This document shows positions 38,796 through 49,372 of a stretch of DNA of 64,000 bases, piece after piece; position 1 is the first letter of the stretch, and every line of letters starts with the position of its first letter. Location of the stretch: contig CM071570.1 of the NCBI GenBank assembly GCA_036426205.1, forward strand, positions 56,898,926 to 56,962,925. The letters are read 5' to 3'. Both the position numbers and the translations under genes were made by a program. This stretch comes from Ascaphus truei (taxonomy: Eukaryota; Chordata; Amphibia; Anura; Ascaphidae). The notes under the pieces are model-generated. The model did no database searches and was not told where the DNA came from. It saw only the letters and a list, made by a program, of their open reading frames with translations.

Positions 38796-41700
38796 CAAAT
38801 TGATATATTGCTTACCGATAGGCCTGGCACGAACTCTGAATTGTTCCACAGGGGTGACATCATAGAGCGTGTCGTTGTGAGGGAATGTTTAAAATTTGCG
38901 GCCTCCCAGATTGACAATGAGTTGGTCATTGAGGATAGCGGCGTATTAGCGCCTTTTCGACTGTTTTGGGGAGCCAGATTAGATTACTTATTCTATAGGT
39001 TCACATGCTGCGCTCTCTAATTCGACCCTTCTTGGATCTCGGGTCCGACTGCAAGTTGTATAATTTGGCTCAACTGTGCCGCTTTGTAATATGATAACAG
39101 GCAGGGTACTGCTAGGCCCCCAGCCAAGACCGGCCTTTTCCTATTGATTTTGCTGACTCTTGGTTTTTTACCTCCCCATATAAACTTGGAGATGTCGGAT
39201 TGAAGTGAGTGCAGGTCCTTCAATCTGAGTGGCACTGAGAGAGTTTGGAAGAGATATAAGATACGGGGGAGTAAGTTCATTTTAACACTATGGATTCTTC
39301 CTATCCAGGAGATCCTTTTAGATGTCCACTTTTGTAGGTCTGATTTTAGGATCCGGATTAGGTTGGGGTAATTTGCGTCGTATATTTCTTTGACGTTTCT
39401 GGTGATGTGGACACCCAGATATTTTATAGATTTGTGTTGCCAGTGAAATTTAAAGTTTAGTTTTAATAATTTTTCTATGTGTCTGGGGAGATTGATATTG
39501 AGAGCCTCAGATTTGGACTGATTGATTTTGAAGCCGGAAATTTTAGAAAACCGGTTCAGCAGGTCAAATAGGTTCGGTAGTGAGGTGAGGGGTTTAGTGA
39601 TCATCAAGAGGATGTCATCTGCGTACAGGGCCGCTTTATGGGTTTGGGAGTATGCGTTTAACCCTGAGATGTCAGGGTTTCCTCTGATTTGCGCCGCCAG
39701 GGGTTCGATACAGAGGGCGAATAGGAGGGGTGATAATGGGCAACCCTGTCTCGTACCACTCTTAATTTGGAAGGGCCGAGAGGGGTAGCCTTGATGCACA
39801 ACCCTGGCGGTGGGGTTAGAGTACAGCGATAAAATTGCGGCACCCACCCGATCTCCAAAGCCAAATGCCGCAAGCGTCTCCTTCAGCTAGGGCCAGTCTA
39901 TCCTATCGAAAGCCTTTTCGGCGTCCAGACTTTACAACATACTTTGAGCAGTGTCATTAGTGGCCAAATCTATCAGATCTATAAATCGACGGGTATTATC
40001 TGCGGCTTGTCTGCCCTTGATAAATCCGACCTGATCTGGATGTATAAGTCTGGGTAGGATAAGACATATTCTATTGGCCAGCAACTTAGCATACAGCTTG
40101 ATATCCGTATTGATTAGTGATATGGGCCTATAACTTTTGCAATCTAGTGGGTCTTTCCCTGGCTTAGGAATGATTGATATAGACGCCTGTAACATCTCTT
40201 TGGGGATGGGGGCTCCCGCTAAAATAGCGTTGAATACTTGGAGCAACCGTGGGGCAAGCAACTTGATACATTTCTTGTAGTATAACCCTGAGAAGCCGTC
40301 TGGCCCCGGTGCCTTTGAAGGTTTAAGTTCCGTAATGGCCTGTGTCAACTCCTCATGTGTGAAGTCGGCATTTAGGCCGGCTTTGTCTGATTCTGTCAAT
40401 CTCACCAGATTGGAGCTAGCCAGGAAATCTCTTAGTTTACTGCTCGTGTTAGGATTGTGTGCCACTTTCTCACCATTATAGAGCGTCTCATAGAAGGAGC
40501 CAAATTCATCTACTATCTTCTGGGGGTTGGAAGTAGGGGTACCAGATTTTAAGCGTAAAGCTTGGATGTTGTATTTAGATTGCCTGTCTTTCAGCATGCG
40601 GGCCAGCATCGTATCCGGCCCGTTTGCTTTTTCGTAAAATTTCCTCTTTGACCAACTCAATGAATTATCAGCCCTGGAGGTCAATATCATGTTTAATTCA
40701 ATTTTAGTGTCTTTTACCTCTTGTAGGGTTTGCGGATCTAGTTTCTTTTTATGCTTGGTGGAGAGAGCTTGTAATTTAGTTTGGAGCGTGACAATTTTTG
40801 CCTCTCTCTCTTTTTTTCGTCTAGCTGTGATATTTATGAGGGTACCTCGGAGAGTCGCTTTATGCGCCTCCCAGAGGACCAGATGTGAGGAGACAGAGCC
40901 GGCATTTACCTTGAAAAATTGGTCTATCTCATTACCCACAGTATCACAGATCTCTGGAATTTTTAGAATGGATTCATTTAGATTCCAGTTCGTTCCTGGT
41001 CTAGCGGTTTGAATATTGTTGCACCGGAGCTCTATGGGTGCGTGGTCAGACCATGAAATATCATGGATCTCCGCTTGGGTGACCTTGGGGACCAAGTGGC
41101 AGGACACAGCGAAGTAATCGATCCGACTGTATGAGCTATGTGGGTGCGAGAAGTATGTGTAATTTCTATCTGCTGGATGTAGCTCTCTCCATATGTCTAT
41201 TAGTTGGTTACATTTGAGACCTCTGCGTAGGGATATACCTGCTCCTTTATTGTGTAGGGTAACTCCACCTGATCTGTCCATGTGAGGTTGTAGGACCATA
41301 TTAAAGTCTCCTGCTAAGACCACGCTTCCCTGCGCAACCAAGTTTAGGGTTCTAAAGAATTTTTCGAAGAAGATTGCACTCTTTTCGCAGGGGGCATATA
41401 TACAAGCGATTGTGATCTTCTGTCCCCTAATAGTTCCAACTATTATAATATACCTGCCATCTTTATCCCGTTTGGTTATAAGGCCTTCGAAAGGAATGCT
41501 ATTACGGAATAGGATGGCAACTCCACGCTTTTTGACTTCAGCAGAGGCCGAAAAAACCTGGGAGAAGTCTTTATCAAGGTATTTGGGGGTATTGGTTTTG
41601 CTGAAATGTGTCTCCTGTAGGAGCAACACATCTGCATGTTTTCTTTTATAATCTGTGAAGGCTAGCTTGCGTTTAGTGGGGTTGTTAAAGCCCTGCACAT

Positions 41701-42440
41701 TGTGAGATATAAAAGTCAACGCCATTTATTGCTGTGTGTGACTACGCACATCACTATGTTGCTTGACTTACCCGTGAAATCCATGTGTTGGGCCGGACGT
41801 TCACTTCCTTCAGGTCGCATATTCGAAGGTACGTATTTGTGGGTAGGGTAAGGAGGGAGTGGGAGGCAGCGGGGAGGGAGGGGGAGGGGAGGGGGGGACT
41901 GGGAGGAGTACATGAGGGTCAACACAAAGGGGGTTGGGTTCACGACACAAAACAACAAATACTCTAATGTACAAAAAACAAATAGGAACATGAAGACAAG
42001 AGCCCACTCCGGGAGCCCCCGGGGGTGGCCCTTGCGCCCAAGGGATGGGTCCTTTGGCCCAGACTGACGACGGGATCTCCCCTGCCTGCTGGGTCCTGGC
42101 TTCCCTGGGACTTGTTTGCGACCCCTATTCTGTAGGGATCGTAGCGGGGGACACATACACGCCGATCAGGGGACTGTCCTGCCGGCGCATCTCCTTTAAA
42201 CAGACAACAGTTAAATAACAGTATAACTTATAACTTTAGCAATAAAAAACTCTCAATCACATAACATCTACCTACTGAGTTTCTCCCCTAATTCCACCTC
42301 TCCCTGCTTCTCCTGTTTTTGCCCTCTATGTGCGTGTAGGTTGTAAGGAGCACCGTGTCCTCCCAAAGGGTTCTTATTGTGTGGTCCTTGTAGCACCAAT
42401 CTCGATCACTTTTGGTGGTGATGAGCCCAGAGAGAAGTGA
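38796..42440 (-). pseudogene. L1 retrotransposon, ORF2 nearly complete at 5' end, truncated at 3' end
   Basis: ORF2 starts at 41725 (ATG; MALTFISHNVQG). Residues 1-235 form the endonuclease: LLLQETHF, CIYAPCE, AGDFNM, SDHAPIEL. RT follows with APGPDGFSGLYYKK, SIIPKPGKDP, RPISLINTD and GFIKGRQAADN. After TAA (39932-39934) and TAG (39887-39889) in the same frame come LDAEKAFDRIDW, GTRQGCPLSPLLFALCIEPLA and the catalytic YADDILLM. Coding similarity runs with further stops up to 38796 and ends in mid-ORF2, about 975 codons from the start. There is no 3' UTR and no poly(A). 41726-42440 holds the 5' part, possibly the ORF1 tail. L1 copies are normally truncated at 5' ends, so loss of the 3' end here is odd. 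Confidence 0.85.
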
Positions 42441-42659
42441 GCGAACTTTCACGTCCGATCAATTTGCGTTGCTTAGTGAATCCCACAGAAGGGTAGGATT
42501 CAGCGCAAACAGCTGATCGTACGAGCAAATATGGACTTTGAAAAAATTTCATGAAAAGTCAGTTTTGGAGCGCAAAGTGCCTGTTTGCGCGGCTTAGTGA
42601 ATTTTGCTCGGCGGAACTTCACGTTCTAAGAGCACTTTGCGCTCTTAAAACGACTTATC
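42441..42659. repeat. 219-bp direct repeat, right copy
   Basis: Right partner of 38577-38795. It runs on without a break into the terminal GCTTAGTGCATAGCCCCC of the 9.8 kb element, so this copy is in its native place. Confidence 0.85.
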
Positions 42660-42680
42660 ACCGCTTAGTGCATAGCCCCC

Positions 42681-44330
42681 TAAATCCTTGGCCCTTAGTA
42701 TAAATCTCCCTAAAGAAATGTTAAAATTACTCCAACTTAATTTCATTTTAAATTGAATCCGAACCATATTAAATATTTAGGTGTCCAAATAACTAAAGAC
42801 TACTCTACACTATACAGTACAAATTTGAAACCCTTTTTCAATCAAATAACAAAATATCTGGCCACCTGGAACCCACACATAATATCCTGGTTTGGGAGGG
42901 TAGCAACAATTAAAATGAATATCCTACTCCTTTATCTTTTTCAAACTATGCCAGTTAAAATCTGCCAGAAAGACCTACATAATGTACAAAAGAAAACATT
43001 GACATTTGTATGGCAAAATAGACGCCCCAGAGTCTGCAAAGATATTCTTTATAAATCTAAATCAGAAGGAGGTCTAGCTCTCCCAATTTTACAAAAGTAC
43101 TATAGAACAGCTCAATTTGGGCAATTAATTAGTTGGCATTCAAACCCAGCAGATAAACGATGGGTTGAGATAGAAAATTTGATTTGCTCCCATTTGAAAT
43201 TAAGAATCTCCTTTGGTTTAACAAAAAATCTAGACCAGCTGGAACCTACAGAAATCCAGTGATATCTTTTGCCTGTAATCTCTGGGACTCTTTTAAATCC
43301 AGGTTCCAGTTAACTAGCCTCCCCTCACTCATACAACCTCTGTTTACAGACCCCTCCCTTCCTTTTATATGATTAACCCACAAACCAACCCTTGGACTCA
43401 AAAAGGACTCAAGAGTCAATGATATTCTTATCCATGGGAAGGTCCCCTTCTTTGCTTCATTGCAATCTAGTCATTAATTTCCCCCCTCTGAATTTTTTTA
43501 GATTTCTCCAGATCAGACACTATATTCAATCTACAAATCAAATCGATCCCACAATCCTACTCCGTTTGAGAATTGGTATTTACACCAGTCCCATTCAAAA
43601 GGTATTAGCTCTGGACTATACTTTAACCTGTCTCCCATTAAAAGGAACCAAACTCCTGATAAATATACAGTATGACTCCTGGGAGAAGGATTTAAATACC
43701 AATTTAGATCTGGATGTATGGAGAGATATATGGGAGGCCGCCTCCAAAAACTCATCGTGTGTTGTGATCAAAGAGAATATCTACAAACTAATATTCAGAT
43801 GGTACATGACTCCTACTTGGTTACACTCTTTTTTCCCAGGTGTCTCCCCATTATGTTGGCGTGGTTGTGGTGAAATGGGGAATATAATGCACACATTTTG
43901 GTCATGCCCTAAAATCCAAACACTATGGAGGGAAGTGTTTGCCCTGATATATAGGATCCTGGGGATCACTGTTCCCCATGATCCATTATATATTACTAGG
44001 GAAACCAATGGGCAACCAACATTTTAAAAAAATCCAAAATTTTAAATGCCACTAGGTGCAAAATCGGCAAGAATCGGGAACAATCTGACCCTCCATCTCT
44101 ACACAAAATAAACAATAAAATCTGGCATATAGTTTATATGGAAAAACTCTCTGCGTATCTGAACGGCTCTATCTCACAATTCTCAGTGATTTAGGCCCCT
44201 TGGTTCCGACATACGGGTACATCCCCATATAAAGATTAAAACATTTTAATTTATGCTGTATCTAAACTGATGTTCATTATATTGTATATGTACAAATGCT
44301 GTATCCTTCCCCTTTCCCCTAATCTCTCCC
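42681..44330 (+). pseudogene. L1 ORF2 3' fragment
   Basis: Starts abruptly at the end of the preceding element, in the RT thumb (KSLALSINLPKEMLKL), and continues with IKYLGVQITK, SWFGRVATIKMNIL, EGGLALPILQKYYRTAQ. A later frame (43392-44027) has the C-terminal CWRGCGEMGNIMHTFWSC, a C-x3-C-x7-H-x4-C zinc knuckle typical of L1 ORF2. A stop and frame changes separate the parts. It is a different subfamily from the minus-strand L1 upstream. The 3' UTR is cut by the solo LTR at 44331. Confidence 0.75.
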
Positions 44331-44941
44331 TGTAGGCGGGCGCTCACAGACGTATGTAAGGGAGACTGGTTATGGTGAAATTAAATAAGGCTTTTATTGC
44401 GCCTGTTTCCTTAACATCAGGAAACCATAAAAACAAGGGTAAACAAAGCTTCTATTCACTTGGGAGTATTTCTAGTGAAATACTATGCAGTCCACAACTC
44501 CCTTTAGATAAGCATGTCTCCCAGCCCCAAACATATAGCATGAAATGAACAGATATAAAAAGTCTTATAAAGGAAAGTCTTATCTGTTAGCTGGGCTGCT
44601 GTAGGGGAAGCTTCTCTGCTCTCTTGGGACCGCATCCTTGTGTGCACAGGAAATGTCAGGCTCCAGGTTAGAATCTTGTCCCCTTTGTCTTGTGGTCAGC
44701 TTGTCGCTCAAGACATCTGTCCTTCCTTGGTTCAGCCCAGTTGTGGACTAAGGAATCTCTGCTCTGTCTCCAAGTTCAGCTCAGGTGTGAGCTAAGGAGT
44801 CTCACTTCCTGTCTCAAAAGACAGGCTATTCTAAGCAATCTAATCAGGCAGGTGGTGTTTGTTACTTGACTACCAGCAGTTAACCACCACACTGCTGGAT
44901 TAGAGGCACATTACCTGAACAGAGATAACTCCCCTGTTACA
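44331..44941 (-). mobile_element. solo LTR with perfect 5-bp target duplication
   Basis: 611 bp, TGTAGGCGGG to CCCTGTTACA, flanked by CTCCC on both sides (44326-44330, 44942-44946). AATAAGGCTTTTATTGCG near 44384 gives a poly(A) signal on minus. Layout and the end segment (ACCAGCAGTTAACCA, CTGCTGGATTA) resemble family B at 2980 and 23762. Confidence 0.75.
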
Positions 44942-45436
44942 CTCCCCATTTGTGATTTTCAAAAAACAAGATGGATCAAACCACTCACCAGTGTGTATAG
45001 ATAGGATTGATACAGAGGTGCATAGGAGGAGCATATAATGTACACAGCACTGATTCCGATAGGACCAAAAAAAGATCCTACAAATTGTTGCACTCAATGT
45101 ATACTTTACAGGTTATGTAGGACAACAGATTTTCTGCAAAGGCTGTCAGATAGACAAGGTGGAGGAATAGGAGCCAGTGCTCCTATGCAATGCTCACAGG
45201 AAACGTCCACGCAAAGCAAACAATGAAGTAATTCCAAAACACACAGCTTTGTATTATTATGTTCTTCTCACTAATAATCCTTAAAGCCACTCTTTGTGGA
45301 CTCCCACTAACCGCTATATAGGGTATATTGTATGGGTGTCACAGGCCATGGGTACAGTGAAAACAGGAAAAAGGAAACTCACAAGTCTCTTGAGATCCAG
45401 GTGCTGTGGGGCGTGCTCCTACCGGGTTGGTATTCA
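44942..45436. other. unassigned
   Basis: No gene or repeat end recognised. Confidence 0.35.
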
Positions 45437-45554
45437 ATACAAAAGTTTCTTGGGTGGCGGTGCAGCTGCCTTTGAAAAAATTTGTGGGACCAAAATTGCA
45501 ATATGCTGGGTACAAAACGTTTAATGGCACATAAAAAACAGCAACAGACAAACT

Positions 45555-45592
45555 CTGACGCGTTTCAGCCGCCAAGGGCCTTTGTCAAAGAG
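45555..45592 (-). ncRNA. hammerhead-like motif, left arm
   Basis: Minus strand: a degraded first core half (TTGACAAAGG), an imperfect stem with GCC/GGC, then GCTGAAACGCGTCAG. GAAACGCGTC is intact. Mirror copy at 47726-47760. Confidence 0.35.
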
Positions 45593-46119
45593 TATGGTAT
45601 GCACAATACACTTAAAATTTAAATATCCCAGTTCCCACCTCATATGATGACGTATCGGCGCTCTCTGCCTATGAGAGTCATCCCGCCCCCTCTGACAGGG
45701 ACGCTAAGTAATTACCATATTAAACACAGTGAATATCTTCTAAAGAAGGCAGGTAATCACAGGAGAAAAAGAAACTTCAGCTTCCCTATGACGTGATGGC
45801 TGAGCCACCAATGAGAAGCTTTTGGTTTGTTTATAATTTGGCTTAACAATTGGCCTGCTGGCCTGCCTCTGTTTATGTATTATTGGTTCCAGCAGGCCAA
45901 TTGTTAAGCCAAATTATAAAGCATGTCATAGGGGAGCTGAAGTTTCTGTTTCTCCGTGTGATTCCTGCTATTTAAGAGATTTCAGCTGTGTTTAATATGG
46001 TAATTACTTAGCGTCCCTGTCAGAGGGGGCGGGATGACTCTCATAGGCAGAGAATGCCGATACGTCATCAAAGGAGGCGATAACTGGGGGTATTTAAATT
46101 TTAAGTGTATTGTGCATAC

Positions 46120-47710
46120 CAGGCCTGCACAACTCGTAAAGTGAGAAGGGCCGAACTGCTCCAAGGAAAAAAAAATTGGGCCGCACGGGTAAAATCATCA
46201 TCATCAATCATCATCATTTTCTCCAGCACATCATCATCATCATCTCCTCCTCAGCACCTCTCATCATCAATCTCCCCCAGAACCGTCACTATCAACCTTT
46301 GCGATACTCCCCATCTATCTCTCATACCTCACTCTCACCCTCACCCACACACATAATACTCCCCCTCCACATCAAACACACAATAACCCCCTGCACACCA
46401 CAACACATCCCACCCCTGACCCCACACACATCCCACTCCCCTGCCCACATCACTTCCCCCTGCACCTCACATCACCCCCTGCACATCACATCCCCCCCTG
46501 CACATCACATCACCCCCCCCTGCACCTCACATCACCCCCCCGGCACCTCACATAAACTCTCCCCCCCTGCACCCCACATCACTCTGCCCCCCTGCACCTC
46601 ACATCACCCCCCTTCACCTCACATCACCCCCCCTGCACCTCCCATCACTCCCCCCTGCACCTCACATCACACCCCCTGTACCTCACATCACTCCCCCCCC
46701 CTGCAACTCACATCACTCCCACCCCCCCTGCAACTCACATCACCCCCACCCCCCGGCAACTCACATCACTCTCCCCCCCGGCAACTCACATCACTCCCAC
46801 ACCCCCCTGCAACACATACTCCACCCCGTGCAAATCAAATCACTCCACACCCCCCCTGCAACTCACATCACTCCCTCCCCCCCTGCAACTCAAATCACTT
46901 CCCCCCCCCCTTCCGCAACTCACACACCCTCCCCCCCCACAACTCACACCACTCCCCGCCCACCCCCCCTGCAACTCACACCACTCTCCCCTCACAAAGA
47001 AAACAGAGTCGGGCCCACAGCCCATTTCAGCAGCCCCCCCAGCCCATTCCATTTCAGCAGTCCCCCCCATATGTTCAGCAGCCCCCCAGCCAACTCTCCA
47101 TGTCAGCAGCCCCACACCCTTCCTCCCATGTCAGCAGCCCCCCACCCCCCTCCCATGTCAGCAGCCCACCACCCCCCTCCCATGTCAGCAGCCCCGCAGC
47201 CTCCCTCCCATGTCAGCAGCCCCTGCTTAAGCCTCGCGCATGTCCTCCCTCACCTCGCGCTCCCTCTTTGCTGCGGCTCCTGCTGAAGCTTCACCAACCA
47301 CCCAGGCCGCGAGACACAACCGGCAACGATGATGGCGACAGCGAGATCACCCTCCCCGCTGTCTGTCTCTTTCGCTGCGTCACGCACCCGAGAGACCAAT
47401 CAGCGGCCGGCTTGCCCAGATGACGCCGCCCCGCGTACAACGTTAGCTGCGGCAGGGAAGCGCGAGGGATGCGCGCTCTAGCAGCAGACCCGGAAGTTCC
47501 GGGTCGCGCTACACTGCTAGAGCGCGTCCCCGTGCTGGAGGAGGGAGGAGGTTAGGTTAGGTGAGAGCGCGCACTCCTACTGGAACGCGTCCTTTCCCTA
47601 CCAGGGAAGGGGGTTTTAAGAAGGGGGGGTTGAAGGGGGTCCATCGCGGGCCGCACGGGGTGCCCCGGCGGGCCGCATGCAGCCCGTGGGCCGTATGTTG
47701 TGCAGCCCTG
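46120..47710. mobile_element. non-autonomous hAT element
   Basis: Ends CAGGCCTGCACAAC and, inverted, CAGGGCTGCACAAC. Perfect 8-bp target duplications GTGCATAC lie at 46112-46119 and 47711-47718. An 8-bp duplication and CAG-type ends are diagnostic of hAT. The subterminal GGGCCG-rich sequence on both sides is common in Charlie-like members. No transposase frame. The interior is mostly minisatellite plus a CpG-rich 3' part (47300-47560). Confidence 0.85.
46440..47225 (+). repeat. two C-rich minisatellites inside hAT
   Basis: 46440-46995 has units of about 20-25 bp on CTGCACCTCACATCACCCCC, drifting to CTGCAACTCACATCACTCCC. 47025-47225 has units on CCCATGTCAGCAGCCCC. They keep a 415-codon frame open (46176-47423) that has no protein-like composition. 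Confidence 0.85.
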
Positions 47711-47725
47711 GTGCATACCATACTC

Positions 47726-47760
47726 TTTGACAAAGGCCCTTGGCGGCTGAAACGCATCAG
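47726..47760 (+). ncRNA. hammerhead-like motif, right arm
   Basis: Mirror of 45555-45592, with GCTGAAACGCATCAG. One base of the self-complementary ACGCGT is changed. Confidence 0.3.
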
Positions 47761-48119
47761 AGTTTGTCTGTTGCTGTTTTTTATGTGCCATTAAACGTTT
47801 TGTACCCAGCAAATTGCAATTTTGGTCCCACAAATGTTTTCAAAGGCAGCTGCACCGCCACCCAAGAAACTTTTGTTAGATAGACAATATCATCAGTAAA
47901 TACAATAATTTAAAAAAATGTATTACATCCAAGGAATAATAGGTGACAGTGAAAATAATTTTATACAGTGATAAATATAATAAAATAAAATCCCCGTAGT
48001 GGAGTGCAGAGTAGGTAGGAAGCTGGGATAATATAATATGTTAGACTTATCATAAACGCTTATAATTGCGTGTCTATAACATACTGTATATACCCAGGAT
48101 TTCTAATCAGACATCAGAC

Positions 48120-48780
48120 AGATTTTAGATGGTAACAAAAAGAAAACAAAAAGAAAAAACAGCGCAAAACCTCATAGTGTAGTATTAAAATAATAATATA
48201 TATTGTTGAATAGCAGGTGAGTATCTCACGTACATCAATTCAATGATTAGAAAGCATGGCATGTTATGGACATGTTACCAGACTGCTACCGCAACAGCAC
48301 ACGACAATCCGATCGATCGAGGGAGTGGATCCTTCTCTCTCACACGAATTCGTCTCAGCCGGTGTAGGAAGTCGCGGTCTGCAGGTAAGGTGTTGGCTTC
48401 AGTCTCAGAGCGCTCTCTCCCTCGTTGGATGTATAGTTCCGGTATACAGCAGCCCACTGATGACGTCACCATAGTTCCGTCGCAAGTATGACCGGAAAGG
48501 ACTAGATAGATATGGTCCATGAGGGGTTTAGCCTCTTGCATAGACTTCAATGTCCGTAGAGAGTAACAATCAGAGTGACACTGGAATGCGCCTTCCAACG
48601 CGTTTTGTCATAGAATTACTTCATCAGGGAATATCTGGGGTTCTCATTGGTGGTTACTTATAGCCAGAAACCTCTCCTGATTGGCTGCTAATGATTTAGG
48701 AACAGCTCATACTTATATTTGATTAGGGATATATCTAACCTCTGTCTACAAAGAAAAGAGGAGGTGAAAAATGTTCTATG
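48120..48780 (-). mobile_element. Penelope-like terminal segment
   Basis: Starts near TTTTAGATGGT, a sequence that also occurs at the other end of the Penelope copy (63147-63157). It shares GCATGTNATGGNCACATGTTACCA with the fold-back at 380-405. It ends in a hammerhead-like motif. I infer that it is the 3' terminal repeat of the minus-strand Penelope copy whose coding part lies at 59.7-63.1 kb, now separated by the 10.5 kb transposon. Confidence 0.45.
48595..48627 (-). ncRNA. hammerhead-like motif
   Basis: Minus: an exact CTGATGA, an extra A, an imperfect stem (GTAA.../...TGAC), then AAAACGCGTTGG. First core half perfect, second with one change (AAAA for GAAA). Confidence 0.4.
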
Positions 48781-48964
48781 AACAGGAAAAATATATAATA
48801 AATTACAATGGTTTTATTAGACTAAACATAACAATATTATACATATAATTAAAAAATAGAGAATAATAAGAATAATAAAACATATCTATGAAATAGAAGA
48901 AAACATATGTTAATTACATTAAAATTAAATAACAATAAAAAGACAATAGAATGATATATATATA

Positions 48965-49200
48965 CTGCTGCGGCAGCTTTTATTCTAACAAATCACCGGT
49001 TTTTACCTGGCTTGTTCCTGGAATGCGACGCTGTTCACCTGGCGCATGCCGCGTTCATCTTGCGTTCCCAGCCACGGGTCATGCCCGGCTGATGCGTTTA
49101 TTGATAATGGTTCGGTTTTTAATTTGGCTGAAATGCTTCGCGTGTCCGCCAGATGGCAGATATTCATGAATTGTAATGCGCCGAATCAGTAATGTGTCGG
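48965..49200 (+). repeat. left terminal and subterminal region
   Basis: Nearly all of this 235-bp stretch matches the reverse complement of 62080-62299, including TGCTTCGCGTGTC, CAGATGGCA and ATTCATGAATTGTAATGC. GCTGCGGCAGC at the very end is itself a small hairpin. Confidence 0.8.
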
Positions 49201-49372
49201 CTTGCAGGTGTTTCGTTTAAAAAAGATACTGTACCACAGTGTGCTATTGTAACTTGGCCTTGGCCTTGAGACTGAAGGAAGAGGTTGCAAAAATGTATCA
49301 ATTTAGACTTTTCATATTAAAGAAAGACAAAGACCAGTTTCAGTTACAGTATTTTTCAGAGACCCACCCGCC

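Larger units (their letters stand above)
32848..42680. mobile_element. 9.8 kb inverted-repeat DNA element with nested insertions
   Basis: The left end GGGGTCATGCACTAAGC (32848) and the right end GCTTAGTGCATAGCCCCC (to 42680) are inverted copies. Similarity continues inward for several hundred bases: GTCGTTTTTAGAGCGCAAAG on the left, GCGCTCTTAAAACGACTT on the right. Left 33180-33400 pairs with right 38160-38500, and left 33720-33990 with right 35860-36060. No transposase was found, so it is non-autonomous. The interior holds an LTR-like block (34331-35660), a GC minisatellite (37240-37670) and an L1 flanked by 219-bp direct repeats. The superfamily is not assigned. Confidence 0.65.
45437..47877. 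repeat. palindromic element split by a hAT insertion
   Basis: 45437-45868 is the reverse complement of about 45888-46119 continued at 47711-47877. The central loop lies between GGCCTGCTGGCC and CCAGCAGGCC near 45860-45900. Inverted blocks include GAGAGTCATCCCGCCCCCTC/GGGGGCGGGATGACTCTC. The outer part of each arm carries a hammerhead-like motif. A hAT element sits in the right arm. Confidence 0.8.

Noticed and set aside
46176..47423. 415-codon open frame, Pro/His/Ser-rich
   Set aside because: It is carried by C-rich minisatellites inside a hAT element. Composition follows the array, and other frames stay open too.
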